64,000 bases of DNA from CAIWHR01 sp963717695 (lineage in GTDB: Bacteria; Pseudomonadota; Gammaproteobacteria; Burkholderiales; Casimicrobiaceae), in assembly GCA_963717695.1 (NCBI GenBank), contig CAVQWR010000001.1, positions 558,001 to 622,000 of the forward strand. Reading direction: 5' to 3'. Positions 19,212 to 26,353 of this stretch are shown here, in pieces. A program made the translations under genes and the position numbers. Below the pieces are notes generated by a model. The model was given only the letters and a program-made list of their open reading frames with translations, ran no database searches and was not told where the DNA came from. The first letter of the stretch is position 1; every line of letters begins with the position of its first letter.

Positions 19212-19306
19212 GTGGGTACCTTCAGAATCGGTCATCGGGGAAAAGCGCTCGATCGGATAAACTGAAGGCGTGGCTCCGCGGCCTCGCGGAGAATTCAGGG
19301 CTGTTC

Positions 19307-20212
19307 TTGAACCGTATCGCCATCGGCACGGCATCCTGGACCGACAAGACGTTGATCGCGTCCAAGAAGTTCTATCCTCGTGGCTGTAATAGCGCCGAAG
19401 ATCGGCTGCGCTACTACGCTACGCAGTTTCCGCTCGTAGAAGTCGACAGCAGCTATTACGCGATGCCGTCGCCGCAGAACTCTGCCCTGTGGGTTGAGCG
19501 CACTCCACCCGAGTTCACATTCAACATCAAGGCATTTCGCCTGTTCACGGGCCATCAGACCGCGCCATCGGCGCTCCCTAAGGACGTGGCCGAGTCGCTT
19601 GGCGCAATCAAGAAGAAGAATGTCTATTACAAGGACATGCCGGGTGTGTTGCTCGACGCACTGTGGCAGCGCTTTCGCGAGGCCCTCGAACCGCTTCATC
19701 GCGCAGGGAAACTCGGGGCGATTCTTTTCCAGTTCGCGCCTTGGGTTGCGTTCCATCCCAAGAATCGCGAGCACATTGACGAGTGCCAGCAACGACTGGC
19801 TGGCCACCAACTGGCTGTGGAATTCCGCAACAAGTCATGGTTTGAGGGCAAGAATGCCGCGATGACGTTGGACTTCGAGAGGGAGCGCGGCTTGGTCAAT
19901 GTAATCGTGGACGAGCCGAATACGACGGCCAACTCGATTCCTTCGGTATGGGAGGTCACCGTGCCGAAGCTGGCCATCGTCCGGCTGCACGGTCGAAACC
20001 AGGAGACCTGGAACGTCAAAGGCGACGCTGCCTCGCAGCGTTTTAACTACGACTACTCGGAATCGGAGCTGGAGGAATTTGCGCGAAAGATTTCCGGCCT
20101 GCCGGCAGAGCTGTCGCAAGTAGTCTTCAACAACAACTACGAGGATCAGGGTCAGCGAAACGCTCGAATGCTTATTGCGCTTTTGAATGGCGCGCAGCTT
20201 TCGACAAAGTAG
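19307..20212 (+). CDS. DUF72 (YecE-like) domain protein
   Basis: About 301 residues of the DUF72 / YecE family, a TIM-barrel-like fold of unknown activity. Family features are IGTASWTDKTLI at the N-terminus, FPLVEVDSSYYAMP, FTFNIKAFRLFTGHQ, QFAPWVAFHPKN, VEFRNKSWF and VFNNNYEDQGQRNA. The family normally begins at about IRIGTAGW, so I used TTG 19307; no ATG fits. The IS3 element ends about 95 bases upstream, so the original promoter or start may have been displaced by the insertion. The frame itself is open for longer upstream but without similarity. Confidence 0.75.
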   Translation: MNRIAIGTASWTDKTLIASKKFYPRGCNSAEDRLRYYATQFPLVEVDSSYYAMPSPQNSALWVERTPPEFTFNIKAFRLFTGHQTAPSALPKDVAESLGAIKKKNVYYKDMPGVLLDALWQRFREALEPLHRAGKLGAILFQFAPWVAFHPKNREHIDECQQRLAGHQLAVEFRNKSWFEGKNAAMTLDFERERGLVNVIVDEPNTTANSIPSVWEVTVPKLAIVRLHGRNQETWNVKGDAASQRFNYDYSESELEEFARKISGLPAELSQVVFNNNYEDQGQRNARMLIALLNGAQLSTK

Positions 20213-20405
20213 GCATCGAAAGGACCGAGCACTTGACGATTTCAGTGCCGAACGCGACCGCCGGCTCTCGCCGAAACGCGCTAGGATGCGGGCACACAAT
20301 TCTCGCATTCGACCGAAGTTGCTTCCGCTGTCCACGATCATCGGCTCGCGTTAGAGGCCGATTCGCTGTGGGCTAAGGGTCTCTCTCAGTCAACGAGCAA
20401 CATTG

Positions 20406-21122
20406 ATGATTAATACTCAACGCACTCGAATCAAATTCGTTTTGAATATGAACGGTCAATCGAAAGAACGCTTTGGGCGGCAAAAGGCCTTGGATCTCAC
20501 CGACAGTGAGTTCGCCATACTGAGACGCCTCAGGACGCCGCAGAGGATTCAGGCGTTCGTGAATTCGATGCCTACGAATCATGAACTTTGTGGAGAAACG
20601 ATGTGGTCGGTGCGCGAAGTCATTAGAAATCGCAGCGCGCATTGTATGGAGGGCGCACTCTTTGCAGCTTGTGCGTTATGGGTCAACGGCGAGCCCCCGC
20701 TTGTTATGCATTTGGGCTGCGCGCCGACAGATTATCCGCATGTTGTTGCGCTGTATCGGCGGGCAAACGCTTGGGGGGCGATTTCTAAGACAAATGGCGT
20801 AGCGCTACGATATCGCGATCCAATTTATCGCAGCCTCCGCGAGCTGTCGATGTCATACTTTCATGAGTACTCCGACACTCACGGTCGCAAGACTTTGCGC
20901 AGCTATTCGAGATCATTCGACCTTCGGCGCGCCGATTCAAATCTCTGGGTAACAAACGAACGTCCTTGCTTGGAAATTCACAATTGCCTAGTCGCCCTCC
21001 GGCACTACGATGTCATTTCTCGCCAGCAAGCACATCTTATTGCGCGTCGCGACCCGTTTGAGTGCAGAGCCAGCAGAATGGCGGAATACCCGCGCCCACG
21101 TAAAGGAGAGCGGAAAATGTAG
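20406..21122 (+). CDS. Hypothetical protein, possibly transglutaminase/cysteine-protease-like
   Basis: 238 residues, more AT-rich than its surroundings. Conserved-looking stretches are RFGRQKALDLTDSEFAILRRL, RSAHCMEGALFAACALW, HVVALYRRANAWGAISKTN and YRDPIYRSLRELSMSYFHEY. I recall similar unnamed proteobacterial proteins. The order Cys (AHCMEGA), His (PHVVAL), then a polar residue resembles a transglutaminase-like Cys-His arrangement, but this is only suggestive. ATG 20406 has no good ribosome site; ATG 20448 (MNGQSKERFG) is equally plausible. It ends 7 bases before an IS3 element, so the C-terminus may have been trimmed. Confidence 0.6.
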   Translation: MINTQRTRIKFVLNMNGQSKERFGRQKALDLTDSEFAILRRLRTPQRIQAFVNSMPTNHELCGETMWSVREVIRNRSAHCMEGALFAACALWVNGEPPLVMHLGCAPTDYPHVVALYRRANAWGAISKTNGVALRYRDPIYRSLRELSMSYFHEYSDTHGRKTLRSYSRSFDLRRADSNLWVTNERPCLEIHNCLVALRHYDVISRQQAHLIARRDPFECRASRMAEYPRPRKGERKM

Positions 21123-21195
21123 GGAGTATTGACCTGAGCCGGTTTTTCGGTCCATAAGTTTCTGGAAAAATGGCTCCTTCGCAAGCGAGGAGCCT

Positions 21196-21459
21196 ATGCG
21201 CAAGAGCCGATTCTCCGACGAGCAGATTGTTGCGATTCTGCGGGAGGCCGACCGCACGTCGGTCGCCGAAGCCGCCAAGAAGCACAAGGTCAGCGAACAG
21301 ACTCTGTATGTCTGGCGGAAGCACTTTGCCGGCCTCGCGCCAGCGGATGTGAAGCGATTGAAGGCACTGGAGCTGGAGAACGCCAAGCTCAAGCGCCTGC
21401 TCGCCGAGCGCGACCTCGAAGTCGACCTGATGCGCGAGGTGAACCGAAAAAAATGGTGA
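21196..21459 (+). CDS. IS3-family transposase OrfA
   Basis: 87 residues, starting at ATG 21196 behind GAGGAG. It is a helix-turn-helix DNA-binding protein (MRKSRFSDEQIVAILREAD, SEQTLYVWRKHF) followed by a leucine-zipper stretch (LKALELENAKLKRLLAERDLE). It ends in NRKKW over an A7 run, where a -1 ribosomal frameshift would produce the OrfAB transposase. Confidence 0.88.
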   Translation: MRKSRFSDEQIVAILREADRTSVAEAAKKHKVSEQTLYVWRKHFAGLAPADVKRLKALELENAKLKRLLAERDLEVDLMREVNRKKW

Positions 21460-22315
21460 GCCCACGGGCGCGTCGCGAACAGGTCAGCTTTCTGCGGCAA
21501 CGCGGCCTTTCGCAACGACGCGCCTGTGGGCTGCTCGACGTGCCGCGCTCGACTGTGGGTTATCGCCTGCGGCAACCGGACAAGGATGCCGCGGCCCTGG
21601 CGGCCATGAACCGGCTGTCGGCCCAGTATCCGCGGTACGGCTACCGCCGCATTCGCATCTTCCTGCGCCGGGAGGGACTGGCCATGGGGATCAATCGCGC
21701 GCGCCGCTTGTGGCGCCAGGCCGGCCTGGGCTTGCCGCGCAAACGCCCGCGCCGGCGGATTGCCGCGAGTCGGCCCCGGCCATTGCCGCCGCGCGCGGCC
21801 AATCATGTCTGGGCCTACGACTTCGTGTTCGACTCCTGCGCCAACGGCCAGCAGCTCAAGTGCCTCACCGTCGTGGACGAGTTCACCCACGAGTGCTTGG
21901 CGATCGACGTGGCCGGCAGCATTCGCTCGACGCGGGTGATCGACGTTCTGACGCGGCTCATGAGCGTGCATGGCGCCCCCGCCTATCTGCGCTCGGACAA
22001 CGGGCCCGAATTTTGTGAGCAACGCCATCCTGCACTGGCTAACCGATGCCCGGATCGAGACCGCCCATCATCGACCCCGGCAAGCCCTGGCAGAACGGCA
22101 CCAACGAATCGTTCAATGGCAAGTTCCGCGACGAATGTCTAAGCGTGGAATGGTTCCGCACCCGCCGCGAGGCCCAGATCATCATCGAAGCCTGGCGCAA
22201 GCATTACAACGCGGTGCGGCCGCACTCGAGCCTCGGCTACTTGACCCCGCACGAATTCAAGCAGCACCATCCGACCATTCACAACCTTCCCAACCGAGCC
22301 ATTTCCCAGGAATGA
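21453..22315 (+). pseudogene. IS3-family transposase OrfB, two frameshifts
   Basis: The DDE integrase part starts at ATG 21453, overlapping orfA. It has the HTH_21 region (QYPRYGYRRIRIFLRREGL) and rve core (NHVWAYDFVFDSC, TVVDEFTHECLAIDVAG, RSDNGPEF). After GPEF one surplus T in a T4 run (about 22012) moves the frame to VSNAILHWLTDARIETA. A second surplus base near 22067 moves it to IDPGKPWQNGTNESFNGKFRDE, which carries the catalytic Glu. The C-terminus (RPHSSLGYLTPHEF) is intact. Removing the two bases would restore a full OrfB. Confidence 0.82.
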
Positions 22316-22342
22316 TTGGCCCGAGAAAGCGGACTCAGGTCA

Positions 22343-22720
22343 AATCCCGCAAGAAGCAGCGGCGACGCGAGCGCTCCAGGGAACGCCGCCGAAGTCCGGC
22401 CGCATGTAGCGCTCACTGGTCGCCGTTTCCGTTATCACGTCTCTGGTTGCGATCGAGATAATTGGCGCGCTACTGATCGTAAGGTTGCTGTAAGTTCGCG
22501 GCCATGTAGCGCGCCGAATTTATGCACGTTTCGCGGCGTCGATGGACTTTACAGTTCTCTTGCATCGTACTTCAGCGGCTGCGCATCAAACCGCTGATTG
22601 AGATGATTATTCAAATTGCGGCCTGGATATTGCTCCGTCTACAATCCTTCGGCCGCTCTTGGTTTCGAGCAACGCTCTCGTGACGGAATGGCTTCACTTT
22701 ATCTGACTCTAGGGGGGCAA
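22343..22720. other. Intergenic stretch after the IS element
   Basis: 378 bases with no supported gene. It contains two similar short segments (GCATGTAGCGCTC near 22400 and CCATGTAGCGCGC near 22502) and a promoter-like pair before the PEP-CTERM gene. Base composition is lower in GC than the surrounding contig. Nothing else is recognised. Confidence 0.5.
22616..22645 (+). promoter_or_regulatory. Possible sigma70 promoter of the PEP-CTERM gene
   Basis: TTGCGG (22616-22621) and TACAAT (22640-22645) with an 18-base spacer. The -10 is good, the -35 weak. The start codon follows about 75 bases later. Confidence 0.35.
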
Positions 22721-23236
22721 ATGAAGATCATCGGCGTGGTTGTAGCGCTTCTCTTTTCGGCAGCGGTGCACGCGACGCCGGTCACATGGACTCTAGATGG
22801 CGTGATATTTAACGATGGTGGCACCGCGGTCGGTTCCTTCACCTACGATGCCGACACAAACACTTTTAGCTCAATCAACATCGCCACCAGCGCCGATGCT
22901 GCGCTAGGGCTCGGCACGACCTACGGAAATCCCACCGGGCTCGGTAACTCAACATTTTTTGACACGATCAACCAGCCGAAGGGAGCAGGCATACCGAGAC
23001 TGCTCTTCGACCTGTCGCTAGCCATGACGAATGCCGGGGGAAACATCCCCATCAACATCGGCGGTGGGCAATTCGATGGAGAAGGCACTTGCGCAACTGA
23101 CAGTTGTGTTTCATTTGCTTCCTCTCGAACAATTATCGAAGGAAGCATTAGCGCAGTTCCCGAACCCGCTACCCTCGCGCTGCTTGGTATCAGCCTCGCT
23201 GGATTCGGTTTCTCGCGTCGCCGCAAGCTGAACTGA
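22721..23236 (+). CDS. PEP-CTERM sorting-domain exported protein
   Basis: 171 residues starting at ATG 22721, directly behind AGGGGGG. It has an N-terminal signal peptide (MKIIGVVVALLFSAAVHA), a middle domain rich in Gly, Asn, Thr and Ser, and a C-terminal PEP-CTERM signal: VPEPATLALLGISLAGFGF followed by basic SRRRKLN. Such proteins are processed by exosortase (EpsH/XrtA) and usually go to the surface or extracellular matrix of bacteria that make exopolysaccharide. No exosortase is in this window. The middle domain is not recognised. Confidence 0.88.
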   Translation: MKIIGVVVALLFSAAVHATPVTWTLDGVIFNDGGTAVGSFTYDADTNTFSSINIATSADAALGLGTTYGNPTGLGNSTFFDTINQPKGAGIPRLLFDLSLAMTNAGGNIPINIGGGQFDGEGTCATDSCVSFASSRTIIEGSISAVPEPATLALLGISLAGFGFSRRRKLN

Positions 23237-23259
23237 TCGTTAGCATTACCACACGACGA

Positions 23260-23283
23260 CCCCGCCCGCGTGGCGGGGTTTTC
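23260..23283 (+). terminator. Rho-independent terminator after the PEP-CTERM gene
   Basis: CCCCGCC and GGCGGGG form a 7-bp GC stem around CGCGT and are followed by TTTTCATTT. It is 24 bases after the stop codon. Confidence 0.8.
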
Positions 23284-23309
23284 ATTTGCGCGGCGGTAAT
23301 ATCCCTCCC

Positions 23310-23510
23310 ATGTCCGGCCCACTTCATTCGCCGACGGTTCTAATGCTATTCCCGTTTCGCTTCCGCGATCCGATGACGGGCAAATGGACGAAGGCCCGCT
23401 ACCGCGCCGAGCGGAGTGTCATCACGGCGAGGCACACCGAGTTCGTGATCACCGGCGAGCCGGAATATCGCCAGCCGGCCGGCGGATATTTCTCGCCACA
23501 CCAACAATAG
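23310..23510 (+). CDS. Small conserved hypothetical protein
   Basis: 66 residues from ATG 23310. The core (LMLFPFRFRDPMTGKWTKARYRAE) and the tail GYFSPHQQ resemble short unnamed proteins seen often in betaproteobacteria, which begin with a similar PTVLMLFP stretch. It has no signal peptide or membrane segment and is basic. An alternative start at ATG 23343 would remove 11 residues. The function is unknown. Confidence 0.55.
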   Translation: MSGPLHSPTVLMLFPFRFRDPMTGKWTKARYRAERSVITARHTEFVITGEPEYRQPAGGYFSPHQQ

Positions 23511-23527
23511 GAGCGGATAGCCCTGTC

Positions 23528-24136
23528 ATGGATGACGTTCTTCAAGCCTCCGTCCGCAATCTCGGTGCCGCAGTGGACGAATTGACCGACCTCTCGGACG
23601 TCATGCGGAATGACGTGTACCACTCCCTTCAGGCATTTCGCGACCGACCGACGACGGAGCGCCAGCCACTTGCACGCGCATTCGTTCGTTCATGCTGGGC
23701 GTACGTCGAAGGCGTGACGTTCGCGATAAAACGCTTCACGTTCTCCGCGTGCGTGCTCGGAAAGCAAGGTCTTTCGGTGGACGATCATGAGTTCCTTGCC
23801 GACATGCGATTCGTCGTCGACATCGAGGGCAACGCGGAATTGCAACCGGCTAAGACTCGGACACTCGGCAATGTGAAGCGGACGTTCATTTTGTCCGCAC
23901 AAATCTTCGACCTTGATTGGAAACCAAACTTCGGGTGCAAGGGTTGGGAAGACTTGCGCGACTCACTTCAAGTCCGTCACCGCGTGACGCATCCAAAGTC
24001 CGTTGCCGAGTTCGCGATCGAGCCCATCGATATCAAGATTCAGATAGATGGGATTGCCTGGTTTATTTCGTCGTTCAACGAGTATCAGGAGAGCTTTTTG
24101 AGGAAGCATCCGGCGTCGGCACCATCGACGTCTTGA
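23528..24136 (+). CDS. Hypothetical protein, possible HEPN-like
   Basis: 202 residues from ATG 23528, predicted mostly helical. Stretches include DVYHSLQAFRDRPTTERQP, FVRSCWAYVEGVTFAIKRF and WEDLRDSLQVRHRVTHPKS. The last contains R-x4-H (RHRVTH), the spacing typical of HEPN-domain ribonucleases and toxins, in a helix context that fits. I recall similar RHRLTHPK motifs in unnamed proteins of phages and integron cassettes. No obvious nucleotidyltransferase (MNT) partner is next to it. The ribosome site (AGGAG) is 14 bases away, so the start is uncertain. HEPN membership is a hypothesis. Confidence 0.6.
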   Translation: MDDVLQASVRNLGAAVDELTDLSDVMRNDVYHSLQAFRDRPTTERQPLARAFVRSCWAYVEGVTFAIKRFTFSACVLGKQGLSVDDHEFLADMRFVVDIEGNAELQPAKTRTLGNVKRTFILSAQIFDLDWKPNFGCKGWEDLRDSLQVRHRVTHPKSVAEFAIEPIDIKIQIDGIAWFISSFNEYQESFLRKHPASAPSTS

Positions 24137-24174
24137 CTCACGAGACCTCAAAAACCATCGAAGGGAGAAGCAGA

Positions 24175-24366
24175 ATGACCGCTGCCGAAGCCATTGCCAT
24201 GCTAGCCAAGCTGCCCGACGCAACGCCCGTGTGTTTCACGATCGGCGACATGCTGCTCGAGATCACCGGCGTCGAGATGGTCGACGCGCTGGCCGAGGCA
24301 GACGGCTACAGCGTGACGTTCGACGGCGCGCGAGAAGACGCGCTGCGCGTGGCAGTGGTGAGCTAG
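24175..24366 (+). CDS. Small hypothetical protein
   Basis: 63 residues from ATG 24175 behind AAGGGAG: MTAAEAIAMLAKLPDATPVC, then FTIGDMLLEITGVEMVDALA, ending EDALRVAVVS. It is acidic and soluble with no signal. Its last ten codons reappear 225 bases downstream as a fragment, which suggests a past duplication of this gene. The function is unknown. Confidence 0.6.
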   Translation: MTAAEAIAMLAKLPDATPVCFTIGDMLLEITGVEMVDALAEADGYSVTFDGAREDALRVAVVS

Positions 24367-24377
24367 GGGAGAAACAC

Positions 24378-24575
24378 GTGGGCAGATGGACCTATTGGGC
24401 CATCTTGGTGGGTTTGTTTTGGCTTCTGATCTTAGGGGTGGCTGGCCTCTTTGACGCTGGCAGACGTCAAGATAAGAGCCCCTCAACCGACGTGACTGGA
24501 ATGGCGCTAGTGGCGTTGACCGTCGCGGCACTTGCCGCGGCCACAATTGTTATGGTGATCAAGTCAATGCCTTAA
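24378..24575 (+). CDS. Small membrane protein, two helices
   Basis: 65 residues starting at GTG 24378, 6 bases after AGGGGAG and 11 bases after the previous stop. Two hydrophobic helices are clear (WAILVGLFWLLILGVAGLF and ALVALTVAALAAATIVMVI), joined by a short polar loop with DAGRRQDKSPSTD. It is probably co-transcribed with the preceding small gene. I do not recognise it. Confidence 0.55.
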   Translation: MGRWTYWAILVGLFWLLILGVAGLFDAGRRQDKSPSTDVTGMALVALTVAALAAATIVMVIKSMP

Positions 24576-24591
24576 GGGCGGCGCCCGGGCT

Positions 24592-24621
24592 GACGCGCTG
24601 CGGGTCGCGGTGGTGTCCTAG
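24592..24621 (+). repeat. Fragment repeating the 3' end of the 24175-24366 gene
   Basis: The bases encode DALRVAVVS-stop, the same last codons as the gene ending at 24366, with synonymous differences. No start or body of a second copy is present. It looks like the tail of a tandem duplicate whose front was replaced by the small membrane protein gene. Confidence 0.55.
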
Positions 24622-24622
24622 C

Positions 24623-24808
24623 CTATCCGAGGTTTCGATCGTCGATCTGGCGTCGATCTGTGCGGTCGCGCGCGGCTTTGCGGATGTAGACGTACTTCCC
24701 GCCCCACGCGGCGCGGAACGTTTCCACGATCTTGTCGGCCGTCACTCGGTCAATGCCGGTGTCGAGCGCGGCGTGGCGAATGAGATCGAATGCGTCGACG
24801 GCGCCCAT
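24623..24808 (-). CDS. Small protein resembling Mor-type phage activator C-terminus
   Basis: 61 residues from ATG 24808 (MGAVDAFDLIRHAALDTG), or about 79 if translation begins at TTG 24862. The C-terminal stretch WGGKYVYIRKAARDRTDRRQI resembles the GG-x-YVYIPK-x-RDR motif of Mor transcription activators of Mu-like phages. No strong ribosome site is visible. It ends the accessory region next to tRNA-Arg and may be a phage or island remnant. Confidence 0.5.
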   Translation of the reverse strand: MGAVDAFDLIRHAALDTGIDRVTADKIVETFRAAWGGKYVYIRKAARDRTDRRQIDDRNLG

Positions 24809-24863
24809 CGCGCGATGGTAGCGCGCGTGGGGGTATGGCGGGGGTATGAATCCACCATTCAAA

Positions 24864-24896
24864 GAAAAAGGGGTTAGGTCGTTGACCTAACCCCTT
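24864..24896 (-). terminator. Rho-independent terminator of tRNA-Arg
   Basis: AAGGGGTTAGGTC and GACCTAACCCCTT form a perfect 13-bp stem around a 3-base loop. On the minus strand it is followed by TTTTTCTTT, just downstream of tRNA-Arg. With A/T runs on both sides it could work in both directions. Confidence 0.85.
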
Positions 24897-24903
24897 GTTT
24901 TAT

Positions 24904-24981
24904 TGGCGCGCCCGGCAGGATTTGAACCCACGACCCCCTGGTTCGTAGCCAGGTACTCTAATCCAACTGAGCTACGGGCGC
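24904..24981 (-). tRNA. tRNA-Arg (anticodon ACG)
   Basis: The minus strand folds as a complete cloverleaf. The acceptor GCGCCCG pairs with CGGGCGC, the D arm contains AGCTCAGTTGGATTAGAG, the anticodon arm is CTGG-CTACGAA-CCAG and the T arm contains GGTTCAAATCC. The 3' CCA is encoded (24904-24906). ACG (read as ICG) decodes CGU/CGC/CGA. Confidence 0.95.
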
Positions 24982-24990
24982 GAAGGGCGG

Positions 24991-24996
24991 ATTATA
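24991..24996 (-). promoter_or_regulatory. -10 box of the tRNA-Arg promoter
   Basis: A perfect TATAAT on the minus strand ends 9 bases before the mature tRNA 5' end. The -35 (TTTCCA, about 16 bases further) is weak. Confidence 0.6.
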
Positions 24997-25195
24997 CCAG
25001 TCGCGCCCAGTCTGGAAAGATGCGATTACTGCATCCCGGCCGTCGACATGACGCTGGACGGCGCCCGCTCTTGCACCTCGAGATCCGCGCGGTGCCGCCT
25101 TGCCGGAAAAAAATCGTCGCAGCGCGCGGCGCGAGACCGTCTCGCGCCCTTCGGGGATAGGCGTCGCCGTATCGGGCGCCATTAGGCGTCGCTCG

Positions 25196-25201
25196 TATAA
25201 T
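25196..25201 (+). promoter_or_regulatory. -10 box upstream of the MetE-like gene
   Basis: A perfect TATAAT lies 33 bases before ATG 25235 in otherwise GC-rich DNA. No good -35 is seen at 16-18 bases, so an activator or an extended element may be involved. Confidence 0.45.
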
Positions 25202-25234
25202 GAATCGAACATCCCAACGCAAGCGGGCCCGTTC

Positions 25235-26353
25235 ATGACGACTCGTACCGAACCGCCGTTTCGCGCCGACCACGTCGGCAGCTTCCTGCGACCGCCTGAG
25301 CTCCTCGAGGCGCGCGACCGATTCAAGCGTGGCGCGATCGATCGCGTGGAGCTGCGCGCCGTCGAAGACTCCGCGATCACGGACATCGTCCGCTTCCAGG
25401 AGGATCTCGGCCTCCAGGGCATCACCGACGGCGAATTCCGGCGCACCTACTTCCACATCGATTTCCTGGAGCAGCTCGAAGGCGTCGAGACCAGGGGCGG
25501 CATCGCCGTCAGCTTCCACAGCGCGCAGGGCAACGTCGATTTCGCGCCGCCGGTGATGCGCATCACGGCGCCGGTCCGCCACGTGAAGCCGATCCAGCTC
25601 GACGATTTCAAGTTCCTGCAATCGGTGACGCGCAGGACGCCGAAGGTCACGATCCCCTCGCCGACGATGCTGCACTTCCGCGGCGGCCGCGACGCAATCA
25701 GTCGCGACGCCTATCCGGACCTCGACGCGTTCTACGTGGACGTCGCCTCCGCGTATCGGGCCGAGATCGCGGAACTGGGCGCGGCCGGCTGCCGCTACCT
25801 GCAGCTCGACGACACCAACCTCGCCTACCTGTGCGACGCGAAGATGCGGGAAGGGGCACGCGCGCGCGGCGACGATCCCGACGAGCTGCCGCGGCGCTAT
25901 GCGCGGCTCATCAACGCGGCCATTCGCAACCGTCCGACCGACATGAAGGTCTGCGTGCATCTCTGCCGCGGCAACTTCCAGAGCGCGTGGGCGGCCGAGG
26001 GCGGCTACGAGCCCGTCGCCGAAGTGCTGTTCAACGAGCTCGCCGTCGACGGCTACTTCCTCGAATACGACGACGCGCGCTCGGGCGACTTCGCGCCGCT
26101 GCGCTTCGTGCCGAAGGGCAAGACGGTCGTCCTCGGGCTCGTCAGCACCAAGCTCGACCGGGTGGAATCGAAGGACGACATCCTGCGCCGCATCGACGAG
26201 GCGGCGAAAGTGATGCCGCTGGAGCAGCTGTGCCTGTCGCCGCAATGCGGCTTCTCGTCGACCGTGCACGGCAACGCGATCCACGTCGAGGCGCAGGCGG
26301 CGAAGCTCAGGCTGTGCATCGACATCGCACGCGACGTCTGGGGCGGCGTCTGA
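25235..26353 (+). CDS. MetE C-terminal-like cobalamin-independent methyltransferase
   Basis: 372 residues equivalent to the catalytic C-terminal half of MetE (PF01717), without the N-terminal half. The start MTTRTEPPFRADHVGSFLRP is the usual opening of the stand-alone group. Putative zinc ligands are visible: HLC in VCVHLCRGNF, Glu in FNELAVDGYFLEYDD, and Cys in SPQCGFSS. Other conserved stretches are GITDGEFRR and YLQLDDTNLAYL. Such proteins move a methyl group to a thiol, but stand-alone members often have unknown partners and are frequently misnamed methionine synthase. The stop overlaps the start of the following dehydrogenase, implying a joint pathway. Confidence 0.82.
   Translation: MTTRTEPPFRADHVGSFLRPPELLEARDRFKRGAIDRVELRAVEDSAITDIVRFQEDLGLQGITDGEFRRTYFHIDFLEQLEGVETRGGIAVSFHSAQGNVDFAPPVMRITAPVRHVKPIQLDDFKFLQSVTRRTPKVTIPSPTMLHFRGGRDAISRDAYPDLDAFYVDVASAYRAEIAELGAAGCRYLQLDDTNLAYLCDAKMREGARARGDDPDELPRRYARLINAAIRNRPTDMKVCVHLCRGNFQSAWAAEGGYEPVAEVLFNELAVDGYFLEYDDARSGDFAPLRFVPKGKTVVLGLVSTKLDRVESKDDILRRIDEAAKVMPLEQLCLSPQCGFSSTVHGNAIHVEAQAAKLRLCIDIARDVWGGV

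Larger units (their letters stand above)
21130..22342 (+). mobile_element. IS3-family insertion sequence, complete ends (about 1.21 kb)
   Basis: Imperfect terminal inverted repeats bound the element: TGACCTGAG at 21130 and its complement CTCAGGTCA ending at 22342, with weaker matching continuing inward for about 25 bases. Inside are orfA and orfB in -1 relation, typical for IS3 (IS407-like OrfA). The bases flanking the ends (GTAT left, AATC right) do not match, so no target duplication is visible; the element may be old or the flanks rearranged. It is a different element from the one at 18-19 kb. Confidence 0.85.

Noticed and set aside
24904..24981. Attachment site of a genomic island at tRNA-Arg
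   Set aside because: The accessory genes lie on the tRNA 3' side and a Mor-like gene is adjacent, but no integrase and no second copy of the tRNA 3' end were found in the window.
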